From Amblyomma americanum (Eukaryota; Arthropoda; Arachnida; Ixodida; Ixodidae), in assembly GCF_052857255.1 (NCBI RefSeq), contig NC_135500.1, positions 44,890,772 to 44,954,771 on the forward strand: 64,000 bases of DNA. Reading direction: 5' to 3'. The notes beneath the pieces were generated by a model that searched no databases, had not been told where the DNA came from, and saw only the letters and a program-made list of their open reading frames with translations. Of the stretch, positions 50,740 through 62,574 are shown in pieces (the stretch's first letter is position 1; every line of letters begins with the position of its first letter). The position numbers and the translations under genes were made by a program.

Positions 50740-51680
50740 ATGTGTTCAGATCTAGCTCGTTTTGGTCAAAACAGCTTGTTTCGTTGTATTAGGCACGAAT
50801 ACATGCTTTTCGCGCAGTTATGAGAGAAAAGGTTTTGACGCGTATCACACGGACACTTGTAAAACCGATGAGTTCAGGTTTAGCTCGTTTCGGTCTAAAA
50901 CAGCTTGTCTCGTTGTATTAAACACGAATACATGCTTTTCGCGCAGTTATGAGAGAAAAAGTTTTGACGCGTATCACACGGACACTTGTAAAACCGATCC
51001 GTTCAGATTTAGCTCGTTTCCGCCTAAAACAGCTTGTTTCGTTGTATTAAGCACGAATACATGCTTTTCGCGCACGTATGAAAGAAAAAGTTTTGACGCA
51101 TATCACACGGACACTTGTAAAACCGATGTGTTCAGATCTAGCTCGTTTTGGCCTAAAACAGCTTGCTTCGTTGTATTAAGCACGAATACATGCTTTTCGC
51201 AAACTTATGAGAGAAAAAGTTTTGACGCGTATCACACGGACACTTGTAAATCCGATGGGTTCAGATCTAGCTCGCTTTGGTCTAAAACAGCTTGTTTCGT
51301 TGTATTAAGCACTAGTACATGCTTTTCGCGCAGTTATGAGAGAAAAAGTTTTCAGGCCTATCACACGGACACTTGCAAAAAGCGATGTGTTCAGGTCTAG
51401 CTCGTTTCGGTCTAAAACAGCTTGTCTCGTTGTATTAAGCACGAATACATGCTTTTCGCGCAGTTATCAGAGACAAAGTTTTGACGCGTATCACACGGAC
51501 ACTTGTAAATCCGATGGGTTCAGATCTAGCTCACTTTGGTCTAAAACAGCTTGTTTCGTTGTATTAAGCACGAATACATGCTTTTCGAACATTTATAAGA
51601 GAAAACGTTTTGACGCGTATCACACAGACACTTGTAAAACCGGTGTGTTCAGATCTAGCTTGTTTTGGTCTAAAACAGCT
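50740..51680. repeat. Diverged block resembling the left edge zone
   Basis: Monomer starts GATGAGTTCAGG, GATCCGTTC, a TTGGCCTAAAAC form and GATGGGTTCAG, and the CACTAGTACATG and TATCAGAGACAAAG variants, follow the same order as at about 1000-1480 and 4730-5340. The block is about 45 kb away from those, with none of these types in between that I could see. Confidence 0.8.
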
Positions 51681-54064
51681 TGTTTCGTTGTAATAAGCAC
51701 GAATATATGCTTTTCGCGAACTTATGAGAGAAAACGTTTTGACGGCTATCACACGGACACTTGTAAAACCGATGTGTTCAGATTTAGCTTGTTTCGGTCT
51801 AAAACAGCTTGTTTCGTTGTTTTAAGAACGAATACATGCTTTTCGCGCAGTTATAAGAGAAAACGTTTTGACGCCTATCACACGGACACTTGCAAAACCG
51901 ATGTTTTTGGATCAAGCCCGTTTTGGTCTAAAACAGCTCTTTTCGTTGTATGAAGCACGAATACAAGCTTTTCGCGCAGTTATAAGAGAAAACGTTTGAC
52001 GCGTATCACACGGGCACTTGTAAAACCGATGTGTTCAGATCTAGCTTGTTTTGGTATAAAACAGCTTGTTTCTTTGTATTAGGCACGAATACATGCTTTT
52101 CGCGCAGGTATGAAAGAAAACGTTTTGACGCCTATCACACAGACACTTGCAAAACCGATGTTTAGATCTAGCTCCTTTCGGTATAAAACAGCTTGTCTCG
52201 TTTTAAGCAAGAATACATGCTTTTCGCGAAGTTATGAGAGAAAAAATTTTGACGCGTATCACACGGACACTTGTAAAAGCGATGTGTTCAGATCTATCTC
52301 GTTTTGGTATAAAACAGCTTGTTTCTTTGTATTAGCCACGAATACATGCTTTTCGCGAAGTTATGAGAGAAAAAGATTAGACGCGTATCACACGGACACT
52401 TGTAAAACCGATGTGGTCCGATCTAGCTCGTTTTGGTCTAAAACAGCTAGTTTCGTTGTATTAAGCACGAATACATGCTTTTCGCGAACTTATGAGAGAA
52501 AAAGTTTTGACGCGTATCACACAGACACTTCTAAAACCAATGTGTTCAAAATTAGCTCGTTTCGGTCTAAAACAGCTTGTTTGGTTGCTTTAAGAACGAT
52601 TACATGCTTTTCGCGCAGTTATGAGAGAAAAAGTTTTGACGCCTATCACACGGACACTTGTAAAACCGATGTGTTCAAATATAACTCGTCTCGGTCTAAA
52701 ACAGCTTGTTTCGTTGTATTAAGCACGAATACATGTTTTCGCGTAGTTATAAGAGAAAAAGTTTTGACACTTGTAAAACCGATCTGTTCAGATTTAGCTC
52801 GTCTCGGTCTAAAACAGCTTGTCTCGTCGTATTAAGCACGAATACATGCTTTTCGCGCAGTTCATAACTTCAGAAACAGTTTTCACGCGTATCACACGGA
52901 CACTTGTAAAATCGAGGTGTTCAGATCTTGCTCGTTTTGGTCTAAAACAGCTTGTTTCGTTGTATTAAGCACGAATACACGCTTTTCGCGAAGTTATGAG
53001 AGAAAAAGTTTTGACGCTTATCACACGGACACTTGTAAAACCGATGTGTTCAGATCTAGATCATTTTGTCTAAAACAGCTTGCTTCGTTGTATTAAGCAC
53101 GAATACATGCTTTTTGCGCAGTTATAAGAGAAAAAGTTTTGACGCGTATCAATGGGACACTTGTAAAACCGGTGTTCAGATTTAGCTCGTTTCGGTCTAA
53201 AACAGCCTGTCTTGTTGTATTAAGCACGAATACATGCTTTTCGCGCAGTTATTAGGGAAAACATTTTCACGCGTATCACACGGACACTTGTAAAATCGAT
53301 GTGTTCAGATCTAGCTCGTTTTGGTCAAAAACAGCTTGTTTCGTTGTATTAGGCACGAATACATGCTTTTCGCGCAGTTATGAGAGAAAACGTTTGACGC
53401 GTATCACACGGGCACTTGTAAAACCGATGTGTTCAGATCTAGCTTGTTTTGGTATAAAACAGCTTGTTTCTTTGTATTAGGCACGAATACATGCTTTTCG
53501 CGCAGGTATGAAAGAAAACGTTTTGACGCCTATCACACAGACACTTGCAAAACCGATGTTTAGATCTAGCTCCTTTCGGTATAAAACAGCTTGTCTCGTT
53601 TTAAGCAAGAATACATGCTTTTCGCGAAGTTATGAGAGAAAAAATTTTGACGCGTATCACACGGACACTTGTAAAACCGACGTGTTCAGATCTAGCTCGT
53701 TTTGGTATAAAACAGCTTGTTTCTTTGTATTAGCCACGAATACATGCTTTTCGCGCAGGTATGAAAGAAAAAGTTTTGACGCCTATCACACGGACACTTG
53801 CAAAACCGATGTTTAGATCTAGCTCGTTTCGGTATAAAACAGCTTGTTTCGTTGTATTAAGCAAGAATACATGCTTTTCGCGAAGTTATGAGAGAAAAAA
53901 TTTTGACGCGTATCACCCGGACACTTGTAAAACTGATGTGTTCAGATCTAGCTCGTTTTGGTATAAAACAGCTTGTTTCTTTGTATTAGCCACGAATACA
54001 TGCTTTTCGCGCAGGTATGAAAGAAAAAGTTTTGACGCCTATCACACGGACACTTGCAAAACCG
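51680..54064. repeat. 2.4 kb segment repeated 3199 bp downstream, copy 1
   Basis: Order r-type start, o, s/t, j, k, l/a fusion, b, c, d, e, f, g, h, i, j, k, l, m, n/l. Private variants shared with copy 2 are AAAAGCGATGTG with GATCTATCTCG (near 52277), GTGGTCCGATC (near 52415) and CGCGTAGTT in d (near 52740). Here the l/a fusion replaces u, v and w altogether. Confidence 0.87.
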
Positions 54065-54878
54065 ATGTGTTTAGATTTAGCTCGTTTCGGTCTAAAACAG
54101 CTTATTTCGTTGTTTTAAGCACGAATACACGCTTTTCGCGAAGTTATGAGAGAAAAATATTTGACGCGTATCACACGGACACTTGTAAAACCGATGTGCT
54201 CAGATCTAGCTCGTTTTGGTCGAAAACAGCTTGTTTCGTTGTATTAAGCACGAATACATGCTTTTCGCGAACTTATGAGAGAAAAAATTTTGACGCGTAT
54301 CACACGGACACTTGTAAAACCGATGTGTTCATATCTAGCTCGTTTTGGTCTAAAAAAGCTTGTTTCGTTGTATTAAGCACGAATACATGCTTTTCGCGAA
54401 CTTATGAGAGAAAAAGTTTTGACGCGTATCACCCGGACACTTGTAAAACCGATGTGTTCAGATTTAGCTCGTTTCGGTCTAAAACAGCTTGTTTCGTTGT
54501 TTTAAGAACGATTACATGCTTTTCGCGCAGTTATGAGAGAAAACGTTTTGACGGCTATCACACGGACACTTGTAAAACCGATGTGTTCAGATCAAACCCG
54601 TTTCGGTCTAAAACAGCTTGTTTCGTTGTATTAAGCACGAATACATGTTTTCGCGCAGTTATAAGAGAAAAAGTTTTGACGCGTATCACATGGACACTTG
54701 TAAAACCGATGTGTTCAGATTTAGGTCGTTTCGGTCTAAAACAGCTTGCCTCGTTATATTAAGCACGAATACATGCTTTTCGCGCAGTTCATAACTTCAG
54801 AAAAAGTTTTCACGCGTATCACACGGACAATTATAAAATCGAGGTGTTCAGATCTAGCTCGTTTTGGTCAAAAACAGC
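54065..54878. repeat. Spacer between the 3199 bp copies: a, rare monomer, n, o, p, q
   Basis: About six monomers (a from 54065, GTCGAAAAC monomer near 54193, n with AAAAAAGCTTG, o, p and q). It matches the 48.4-48.9 kb and 62.05-62.57 kb stretches. It has not been duplicated together with its flanks. Confidence 0.78.
54210..54224 (-). other. CENP-B-box-like motif, CGAG form
   Basis: Third copy, in the spacer between the two 3199 bp repeats. Confidence 0.35.
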
Positions 54879-57263
54879 TTGTTTCGTTGTAATAAGCACG
54901 AATATATGCTTTTCGCGAACTTATGAGAGAAAACGTTTTGACGGCTATCACACGGACACTTGTAAAACCGATGTGTTCAGATTTAGCTAGTTTCGGTCTA
55001 AAACAGCTTGTTTCGTTGTTTTAAGAACGAATACATGCTTTTCGCGCAGTTATGAGAGAAAACGTTTTGACGCCTATCACACGGACACTTGCAAAACCGA
55101 TGTTTTTGGATCAAGCCCGTTTTGGTCTAAAACAGGTCTTTTCGTTGTATGAAGCACGAATACAAGCTTTTCGCGCAGTTTTAAGAGAAAACGTTTGACG
55201 CGTATCACACGGGCACTTGTAAAACCGATGTGTTCAGATCTAGCTTGTTTTGGTATAAAACAGCTTGTTTCTTTGTATTAGGCACGAATACATGCTTTTC
55301 GCGCAGGTATGAAAGAAAACGTTTTGACGCCTATCACACAGACACTTGCAAAACCGATGTTTAGATCTAGCTCCTTTCGGTATAAAACAGCTTGTCTCGT
55401 TTTAAGCAAGAATACATGCTTTTCGCGAAGTTATGAGAGAAAAAATTTTGACGCGTATCACACGGACACTTGTAAAAGCGATGTGTTCAGATCTATCTCG
55501 TTTTGGTATAAAACAGCTTGTTTCTTTGTATTAGCCACGAATACATGCTTTTCGCGAAGTTATGAGAGAAAAAGATTTGACGCGTATCACACGGACACTT
55601 GTAAAACCGATGTGGTCCGATCTAGCTCGTTTTGGTCTAAAACAGCTAGTTTCGTTGTATTAAGCACGAATACATGCTTTTCGCGAACTTATGAGAGAAA
55701 AAGTTTTGACGCGTATCACACAGACACTTCTAAAACCAATGTGTTCAAAATTAGCTCGTTTCGGTCTAAAACAGCTTGTTTGGTTGCTTTAAGAACGATT
55801 ACATGCTTTTCGCGCAGTTATGAGAGAAAAAGTTTTGACGCCTATCACACGGACACTTGTAAAACCGATGTGTTCAAATATAACTCGTCTCGGTCTAAAA
55901 CAGCTTGTTTCGTTGTATTAAGCACGAATACATGTTTTCGCGTAGTTATAAGAGAAAAAGTTTTGACACTTGTAAAACCGATCTGTTCAGATTTAGCTCG
56001 TCTCGGTCTAAAACAGCTTGTCTCGTCGTATTAAGCACGAATACATGCTTTTCGCGCAGTTCATAACTTCAGAAACAGTTTTCACGCGTATCACACGGAC
56101 ACTTGTAAAATCGAGGTGTTCAGATCTTGCTCGTTTTGGTCTAAAACAGCTTGTTTCGTTGTATTAAGCACGAATACACGCTTTTCGCGAAGTTATGAGA
56201 GAAAAAGTTTTGACGCTTATCACACGGACACTTGTAAAACCGATGTGTTCAGATCTAGATCGTTTTGTCTAAAACAGCTTGCTTCGTTGTATTAAGCACG
56301 AATACATGCTTTTTGCGCAGTTATAAGAGAAAAAGTTTTGACGCGTATCAATGGGACACTTGTAAAACCGGTGTTCAGATTTAGCTCGTTTCGGTCTAAA
56401 ACAGCCTGTCTTGTTGTATTAAGCACGAATACATGCTTTTCGCGCAGTTATTAGGGAAAACATTTTCACGCGTATCACACGGACACTTGTAAAATCGATG
56501 TGTTCAGATCTAGCTCGTTTTGGTCAAAAACAGCTTGTTTCGTTGTATTAGGCACGAATACATGCTTTTCGCGCAGTTATGAGAGAAAACGTTTGACGCG
56601 TATCACACGGGCACTTGTAAAACCGATGTGTTCAGATCTAGCTTGTTTTGGTATAAAACAGCTTGTTTCTTTGTATTAGGCACGAATACATGCTTTTCGC
56701 GCAGGTATGAAAGAAAACGTTTTGACGCCTATCACACAGACACTTGCAAAACCGATGTTTAGATCTAGCTCCTTTCGGTATAAAACAGCTTGTCTCGTTT
56801 TAAGCAAGAATACATGCTTTTCGCGAAGTTATGAGAGAAAAAATTTTGACGCGTATCACACGGACACTTGTAAAACCGATGTGTTCAGATCTAGCTCGTC
56901 TTGGTATAAAACAGCTTGTTTCTTTGTATTAGCCACGAATACATGCTTTTCGCGCAGGTATGAAAGAAAAAGTTTTGACGCCTATCACACGGACACTTGC
57001 AAAACCGATGTTTAGATCTAGCTCGTTTCGGTATAAAACAGGTTGTTTCGTTGTATTAAGCAAGAATACATGCTTTTCGCGAAGTTATGAGAGAAAAAAT
57101 TTTGACGCGTATCACCCGGACACTTGTAAAACCGATGTGTTCAGATCTAGCTCGTTTTGGTATAAAACAGCTTGTTTCTTTGTATTAGCCACGAATACAT
57201 GCTTTTCGCGCAGGTATGAAAGAAAAAGTTTTGACGCCTATCACACGGACACTTGCAAAACCG
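54879..57263. repeat. 2.4 kb segment repeated 3199 bp upstream, copy 2
   Basis: Partner of 51680-54064. The copies differ at few positions, such as AAAAGATTAGACG near 52373 against AAAAGATTTGACG near 55572, and CTCGTCTTGG near 56896. It ends where copy 1 enters type a and this copy enters an m monomer with GATGCTTAGATC. Confidence 0.87.
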
Positions 57264-59174
57264 ATGCTTAGATCTAGCTCGATTCGGTATCAAACAGCTT
57301 GTCTCGTTTTAAGCAAGAATACATGCTTTTCGCGAAGTTATGAGAGAAAAAATTTTGACGCGTATCACACGGACACTTGTAAAACCGATGTGTTCATATC
57401 TAGCTCGTTTTGGTCTAAAAAAGCTTGTTTCGTTGTATTAAGCACGAATACAAGCTTTTCGCGCAGTTATAAGAGAAAACGTTTGACGCGTATCACACGG
57501 GCACTTGTAAAACCGATGTGTTCAGATCTAGCTTGTTTTGGTATAAAACAGCTTGTTTCTTTGTATTAGGCACGAATACATGCTTTTCGCGCTGGTATGA
57601 AAGAAAACGTTTTGACGCCTATCACACAGACACTTGCAAAACCGATGTTTAGATCTAGCTCCTTTCGGTATAAAACAGCTTGTCTCGTTTTAAGCAAGAA
57701 TACATGCTTTTCGCGAAGTTATGAGAGAAAAAATTTTGACGCGTATCACACGGACACTTGTAAAACCGATGTGTTCAGATCTAGCTCGTTTTGGTATAAA
57801 ACAGCTTGTTTCTTTGTATTAGCCACGAATACATGCTTTTCGCGCAGTTCATAACTTCAGAAAAAGTTTTCACGCGTAACACACGGACAATTATAAAATC
57901 GAGGTGTTCAGATCTAGCTCGTTTTGGTATAAAACAGCTTATTTCGTTGTTTTAAGCACGAATACACGCTTTTCGCGAAGTTATGAGAGAAAAAGATTTG
58001 ACGCGTATCACACGGACACTTGTAAAACCGATGTGGTCAGATCTAGCTCGTTTTGGTCTAAAACAGCTAGTTTCGTTGTATTAGGCACGAATACATGCTT
58101 TTCGCGAACTTATGAGAGAAAAAGTTTTGACGCGTATCACACAGACACTTCTAAAACCAATGTGTTCAAAATTAGCTCGTTTCGGTCTAAAACAGATTGT
58201 TTCGTTGCTTTAAGAACGATTACATGCTCTTCGCGCAGTTATGAGAGAAAAAGTTTTGACGCCTATCACACGGACACTTGTAAAACCGATGTGTTCAAAT
58301 ATAACTCGTCTCGGTCTAAAACAGCTTGTTTCGTTGTATTAAGCACGAATACATGTTTTCGCGTAGTTATAAGAGAAAAAGTTTTGACACTTGTAAAACC
58401 GATTTGTTCAGATTTAGCTCGTCTCGGTCTAAAACAGCTTGTCTCGTCGTATTAAGCACGAATACATGCTTTTCGCGCAGTTCATAACTTCAGAAACAGT
58501 TTTCACGCGTATCACACGGACACTTGTAAAATCGAGGTGTTCAGATCTTGCTCGTTTTGGTCTAAAACAGCTTGTTTCGTTGTATTAAGCACGAATACAC
58601 GCTTTTCGCGAAGTTATGAGAGAAAAAGTTTTGACGCTTATCACACGGACACTTGTAAAACCGATGTGTTCAGATCTAGATCGTTTTGTCTAAAACAGCT
58701 TGCTTCGTTGTATTAAGCACGAATACATGCTTTTTGCGCAGTTATAAGAGAAAAAGTTTTGACGCGTATCAATGGGACACTTGTAAAACCGGTGTTCAGA
58801 TTTAGCTCGTTTCGGTCTAAAACAGCCTGTCTTGTTGTATTAAGCACGAATACATGCTTTTCGCGCAGTTATTATGGAAAACATTTTCACGCGTATCACA
58901 CGGACACTTGTAAAATCGATGTGTTCAGATCTAGCTCGTTTTGGTCAAAAACAGCTTGTTTCGTTGTATTAGGCAAGAATACATGCTTTTCGCGCAGTTA
59001 TGAGAGAAAACGTTTGACGCGTATCACACGGGCACTTGTAAAACCGATGTGTTCAGATCTAGCTTGTTTTGGTATAAAACACCTTGTTTCTTTGTATTAG
59101 GCACGAATACATGCTTTTCGCGCAGGTATGAAAGAAAACGTTTTGACGCCTATCACACAGACACTTGCAAAACC
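56754..59174. repeat. 2421 bp HOR unit, first copy
   Basis: Starting at k, it contains k, l, m, n/l, l, m, n, t, j, k, l/q fusion, r/a fusion, b, c, d, e, f, g, h, i and j. Repeats at an offset of 2421 run from about 55625 to 61470. It has private variants GCGCTGGTATG near 57590 and CAGATTGTTTCG near 58192 that are absent from the next unit but present at 63077 and beyond. Confidence 0.83.
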
Positions 59175-61470
59175 GATGTTTAGATCTAGCTCCTTTCGGT
59201 ATAAAACAGCTTGTCTCGTTTTAAGCAAGAATACGTGCTTTTCGCGAAGTTATGAGAGAAAAAATTTTGACGCGTATCACACGGACACTTGTAAAACCGA
59301 TGTGTTCAGATCTAGCTCGTTTTGGTATAAAACAGCTTGTTTCTTTGTATTAGCCACAAATACATGCTTTTCGCGCAGGTATGAAAGAAAAAGTTTTGAC
59401 GCCTATCACACGGACACTTGCAAAACCGATGTTTAGATCTAGCTTGTTTCGGTATAAAACAGCTTGTTTCGTTGTATTAAGCAAGAATACATGCTTTTCG
59501 CGCAGTTATGAGAGAAAAAATTTTGACGCGTATCACCCGGACACTTGTAAAACCGATGTGTTCAGATCTAGCTCGTTTTGGTATAAAACAGCTTGTTTCT
59601 TTGTATTAGCCACGAATACATGCTTTTCGCGCAGGTATGAAAGAAAAAGTTTTGACGCCTATCACACGGACACTTGCAAAACCGATGTTTAGATCTAGCT
59701 CGTTTCGGTATCAAACAGCTTGTCTCGTTTTAAGCAAGAATACATGCTTTTCGCGAAGTTATGAGAGAAAAAATTTTGACGCGTATCACACGGACACTTG
59801 TAAAACCGATGTGTTCATATCTAGCTCGTTTTGGTCTAAAAAAGCTTGTTTCGTTGTATTAAGCACGAATACAAGCTTTTCGCGCAGTTATAAGAGAAAA
59901 CGTTTGACGCGTATCACACGGGCACTTGTAAAACCGATGTGTTCAGATCTAGCTTGTTTTGGTATAAAACAGCTTGTTTCTTTGTATTAGGCACGAATAC
60001 ATGCTTTTCGCGCAGGTATGAAAGAAAACGTTCTGACGCCTATCACACAGACACTTGCAAAACCGATGTTTATATCTAGCTCCTTTCGGTATAAAACAGC
60101 TTGTCTCGTTTTAAGCAAGAATACATGCTTTTCGCGAAGTTATGAGAGAAAAAATTTTGACGCGTATCACACGGACACTTGTAAAACCGATGTGTTCAGA
60201 TCTAGCTCGTTTTGGTATAAAACAGCTTGTTTCTTTGTATTAGCCACGAATACATGCTTTTCGCGCAGTTCATAACTTCAGAAAAAGTTTTCACGCGTAA
60301 CACACGGACAATTATAAAATCGAGGTGTTCAGATCTAGCTCGTTTTGGTCTAAAACAGCTTATTTCGTTGTTTTAAGCACGAATACACGCTTTTCGCGAA
60401 GTTATGAGAGAAAAAGATTTGACGCGTATCACACGGACACTTGTAAAACCGATGTGGTCAGATCTAGCTCGTTTTGGTCTAAAACAGCTAGTTTCGTTGT
60501 ATTAAGCACGAATACATGCTTTTCGCGAACTTATGAGAGAAAAAGTTTTGACGCGTATCACACAGACACTTCTAAAACCAATGTGTTCAAAATTAGCTCG
60601 TTTCGGTCTAAAACAGCTTGTTTCGTTGCTTTAAGAACGATTACATGCTTTTCGCGCAGTTATGAGAGAAAAAGTTTTGACGCCTATCACACGGTCACTT
60701 GTAAAACCGATGTGTTCAAATATAACTCGTCTCGGTCTAAAACAGCTTGTTTCGTTGTATTAAGCACGAATACATGTTTTCGCGTAGTTATAAGAGAAAA
60801 AGCTTTGACACTTGTAAAACCGATCTGTTCAGATTTAGCTCGTCTCGGTCTAAAACAGCTTGTCTCGTCGTATTAAGCACGAATACATGCTTTTCGCGCA
60901 GTTCATAACTTCAGAAACAGTTTTCACGCGTATCACACATACACTTGTAAAATCGAGGTGTTCAGATCATGCTCGTTTTGGTCTAAAACAGCTTGTTTCG
61001 TTGTATTAAGCACGAATACACGCTTTTCGCGAAGTTATGAGAGAAAAAGTTTTGACGCTTATCACACGGACACTTGTAAAACCGATGTGTTCAGATCTAG
61101 ATCGTTTTGTCTAAAACAGCTTGCTTCGTTGTATTAAGCACGAATATATGCTTTTTGCGCAGTTATAAGAGAAAAAGTTTTGACGCGTATCAATGGGACA
61201 CTTGTAAAACCGGTGTTCAGATTTAGCTCGTTTCGGTCTAAAACAGCCTGTCTTGTTGTATTAAGCACGAATACATGCTTTTCGCGCAGTTATTAGGGAA
61301 AACATTTTCACGCGTATCACACGGACACTTGTAAAATCGATGTGTTCAGATCTAGCTCGTTTTGGTCAAAAACAGCTTGTTTCGTTGTATTAGGCACGAA
61401 TACATGCTTTTCGCGCAGTTATGAGAGAAAACGTTTGACGCGTATCACACGGGCACTTGTAAAACCGATG
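59175..61470. repeat. 2421 bp HOR unit, second copy
   Basis: It follows the first copy in register and stops near 61470, where an i-to-l junction replaces i-to-j. Differences include TTTATATCTAGC near 60067 and TCACACATACAC near 60935. It keeps the CGCGTAGTT form of d (near 60780). Confidence 0.83.
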
Positions 61471-62574
61471 TGTTCAGATCTAGCTCGTTTTGGTATAAAA
61501 CAGCTTGTTTCTTTGTATTAGCCACGAATACATGCTTTTCGCGCAGGTATGAAAGAAAAAGTTTTGACGCCTATCACACGGACACTTGCAAAACCGATGT
61601 TTAGATCTAGCTCGTTTCGGTATAAAACAGCTTGTCTCGTTTTAAGCAAGAATACATGCTTTTCGCGACGTTATGAGAGAAAAAATTTTGACGCGTATCA
61701 CGCGGACACTTGTAAAACCGATGTGTTCAAATCTTGCTCGTTTTGGTCTAAAACAGCTTGTTTCGTTGTATTAGGTACGAATACATGCTTTTCGCGAACT
61801 TATGAGAGAAAAAGTTTTGACGCGTATCACCCGGACACTTGTAAAACCGATGTGTTCAGATCTAGCTCGTTTTGGTATAAAACAGCTTGTTTCTTTGTAT
61901 TAGCCACGAATACATGCTTTTCGCGCAGGTATGAAAGAAAAAGTTTTGACGCCTATCACACGGACACTTGCAAAACCGATGTTTAGATCTAGCTCGTTTC
62001 GGTATAAAACAGCTTGTTTCTTTGTATTAGCCACAAATACATGCTTTTCGCGCAGGTATGAGAGAAAAATATTTGACGCGTATCACACGGACACTTGTAA
62101 AACCGATGTGCTCAGATCTAGCTCGTTTTGGTCGAAAACAGCTTGTTTCGTTGTATTAAGCACGAATACATGCTTTTCGCGAACTTATGAGAGAAAAAAT
62201 TTTGACGCGTATCACACGGACACTTGTAAAACCGATGTGTTCATATCTAGCTCGTTTTGGTCTAAAAAAGCTTGTTTCGTTGTATTAAGCACGAATACAT
62301 GCTTTTCGCGAACTTATGAGAGAAAAAGTTTTGACGCGTATCACCCGGACACTTGTAAAACCGATGTGTTCAGATTTAGCTCGTTTCGGTCTAAAACAGC
62401 TTGTTTCGTTGTTTTAAGAACGATTACATGCTTTTCGCGCAGTTATGAGAGAAAACGTTTTGACGGCTATCACACGGACACTTGTAAAACCGATGTGTTC
62501 AGATCAAACCCGTTTCGGTCTAAAACAGCTTGTTTCGTTGTATTAAGCACGAATACATGTTTTCGCGCAGTTAT
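61471..62574. repeat. Mosaic l, m, n, l, m/l, rare monomer, n, o, p
   Basis: It opens with l and m, has an unusual n-like monomer (GTTCAAATCTTGC near 61726) and an m/l fusion near 61995, then follows 54151-54670 at an offset of about 7912, including the GTCGAAAAC monomer near 62105. It ends in p, directly joined to a GAAAAAATTTTGACG tail that begins the next copied segment. Confidence 0.77.
62122..62136 (-). other. CENP-B-box-like motif, CGAG form
   Basis: Fourth copy, in the mosaic before the final copied segment. Confidence 0.35.
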
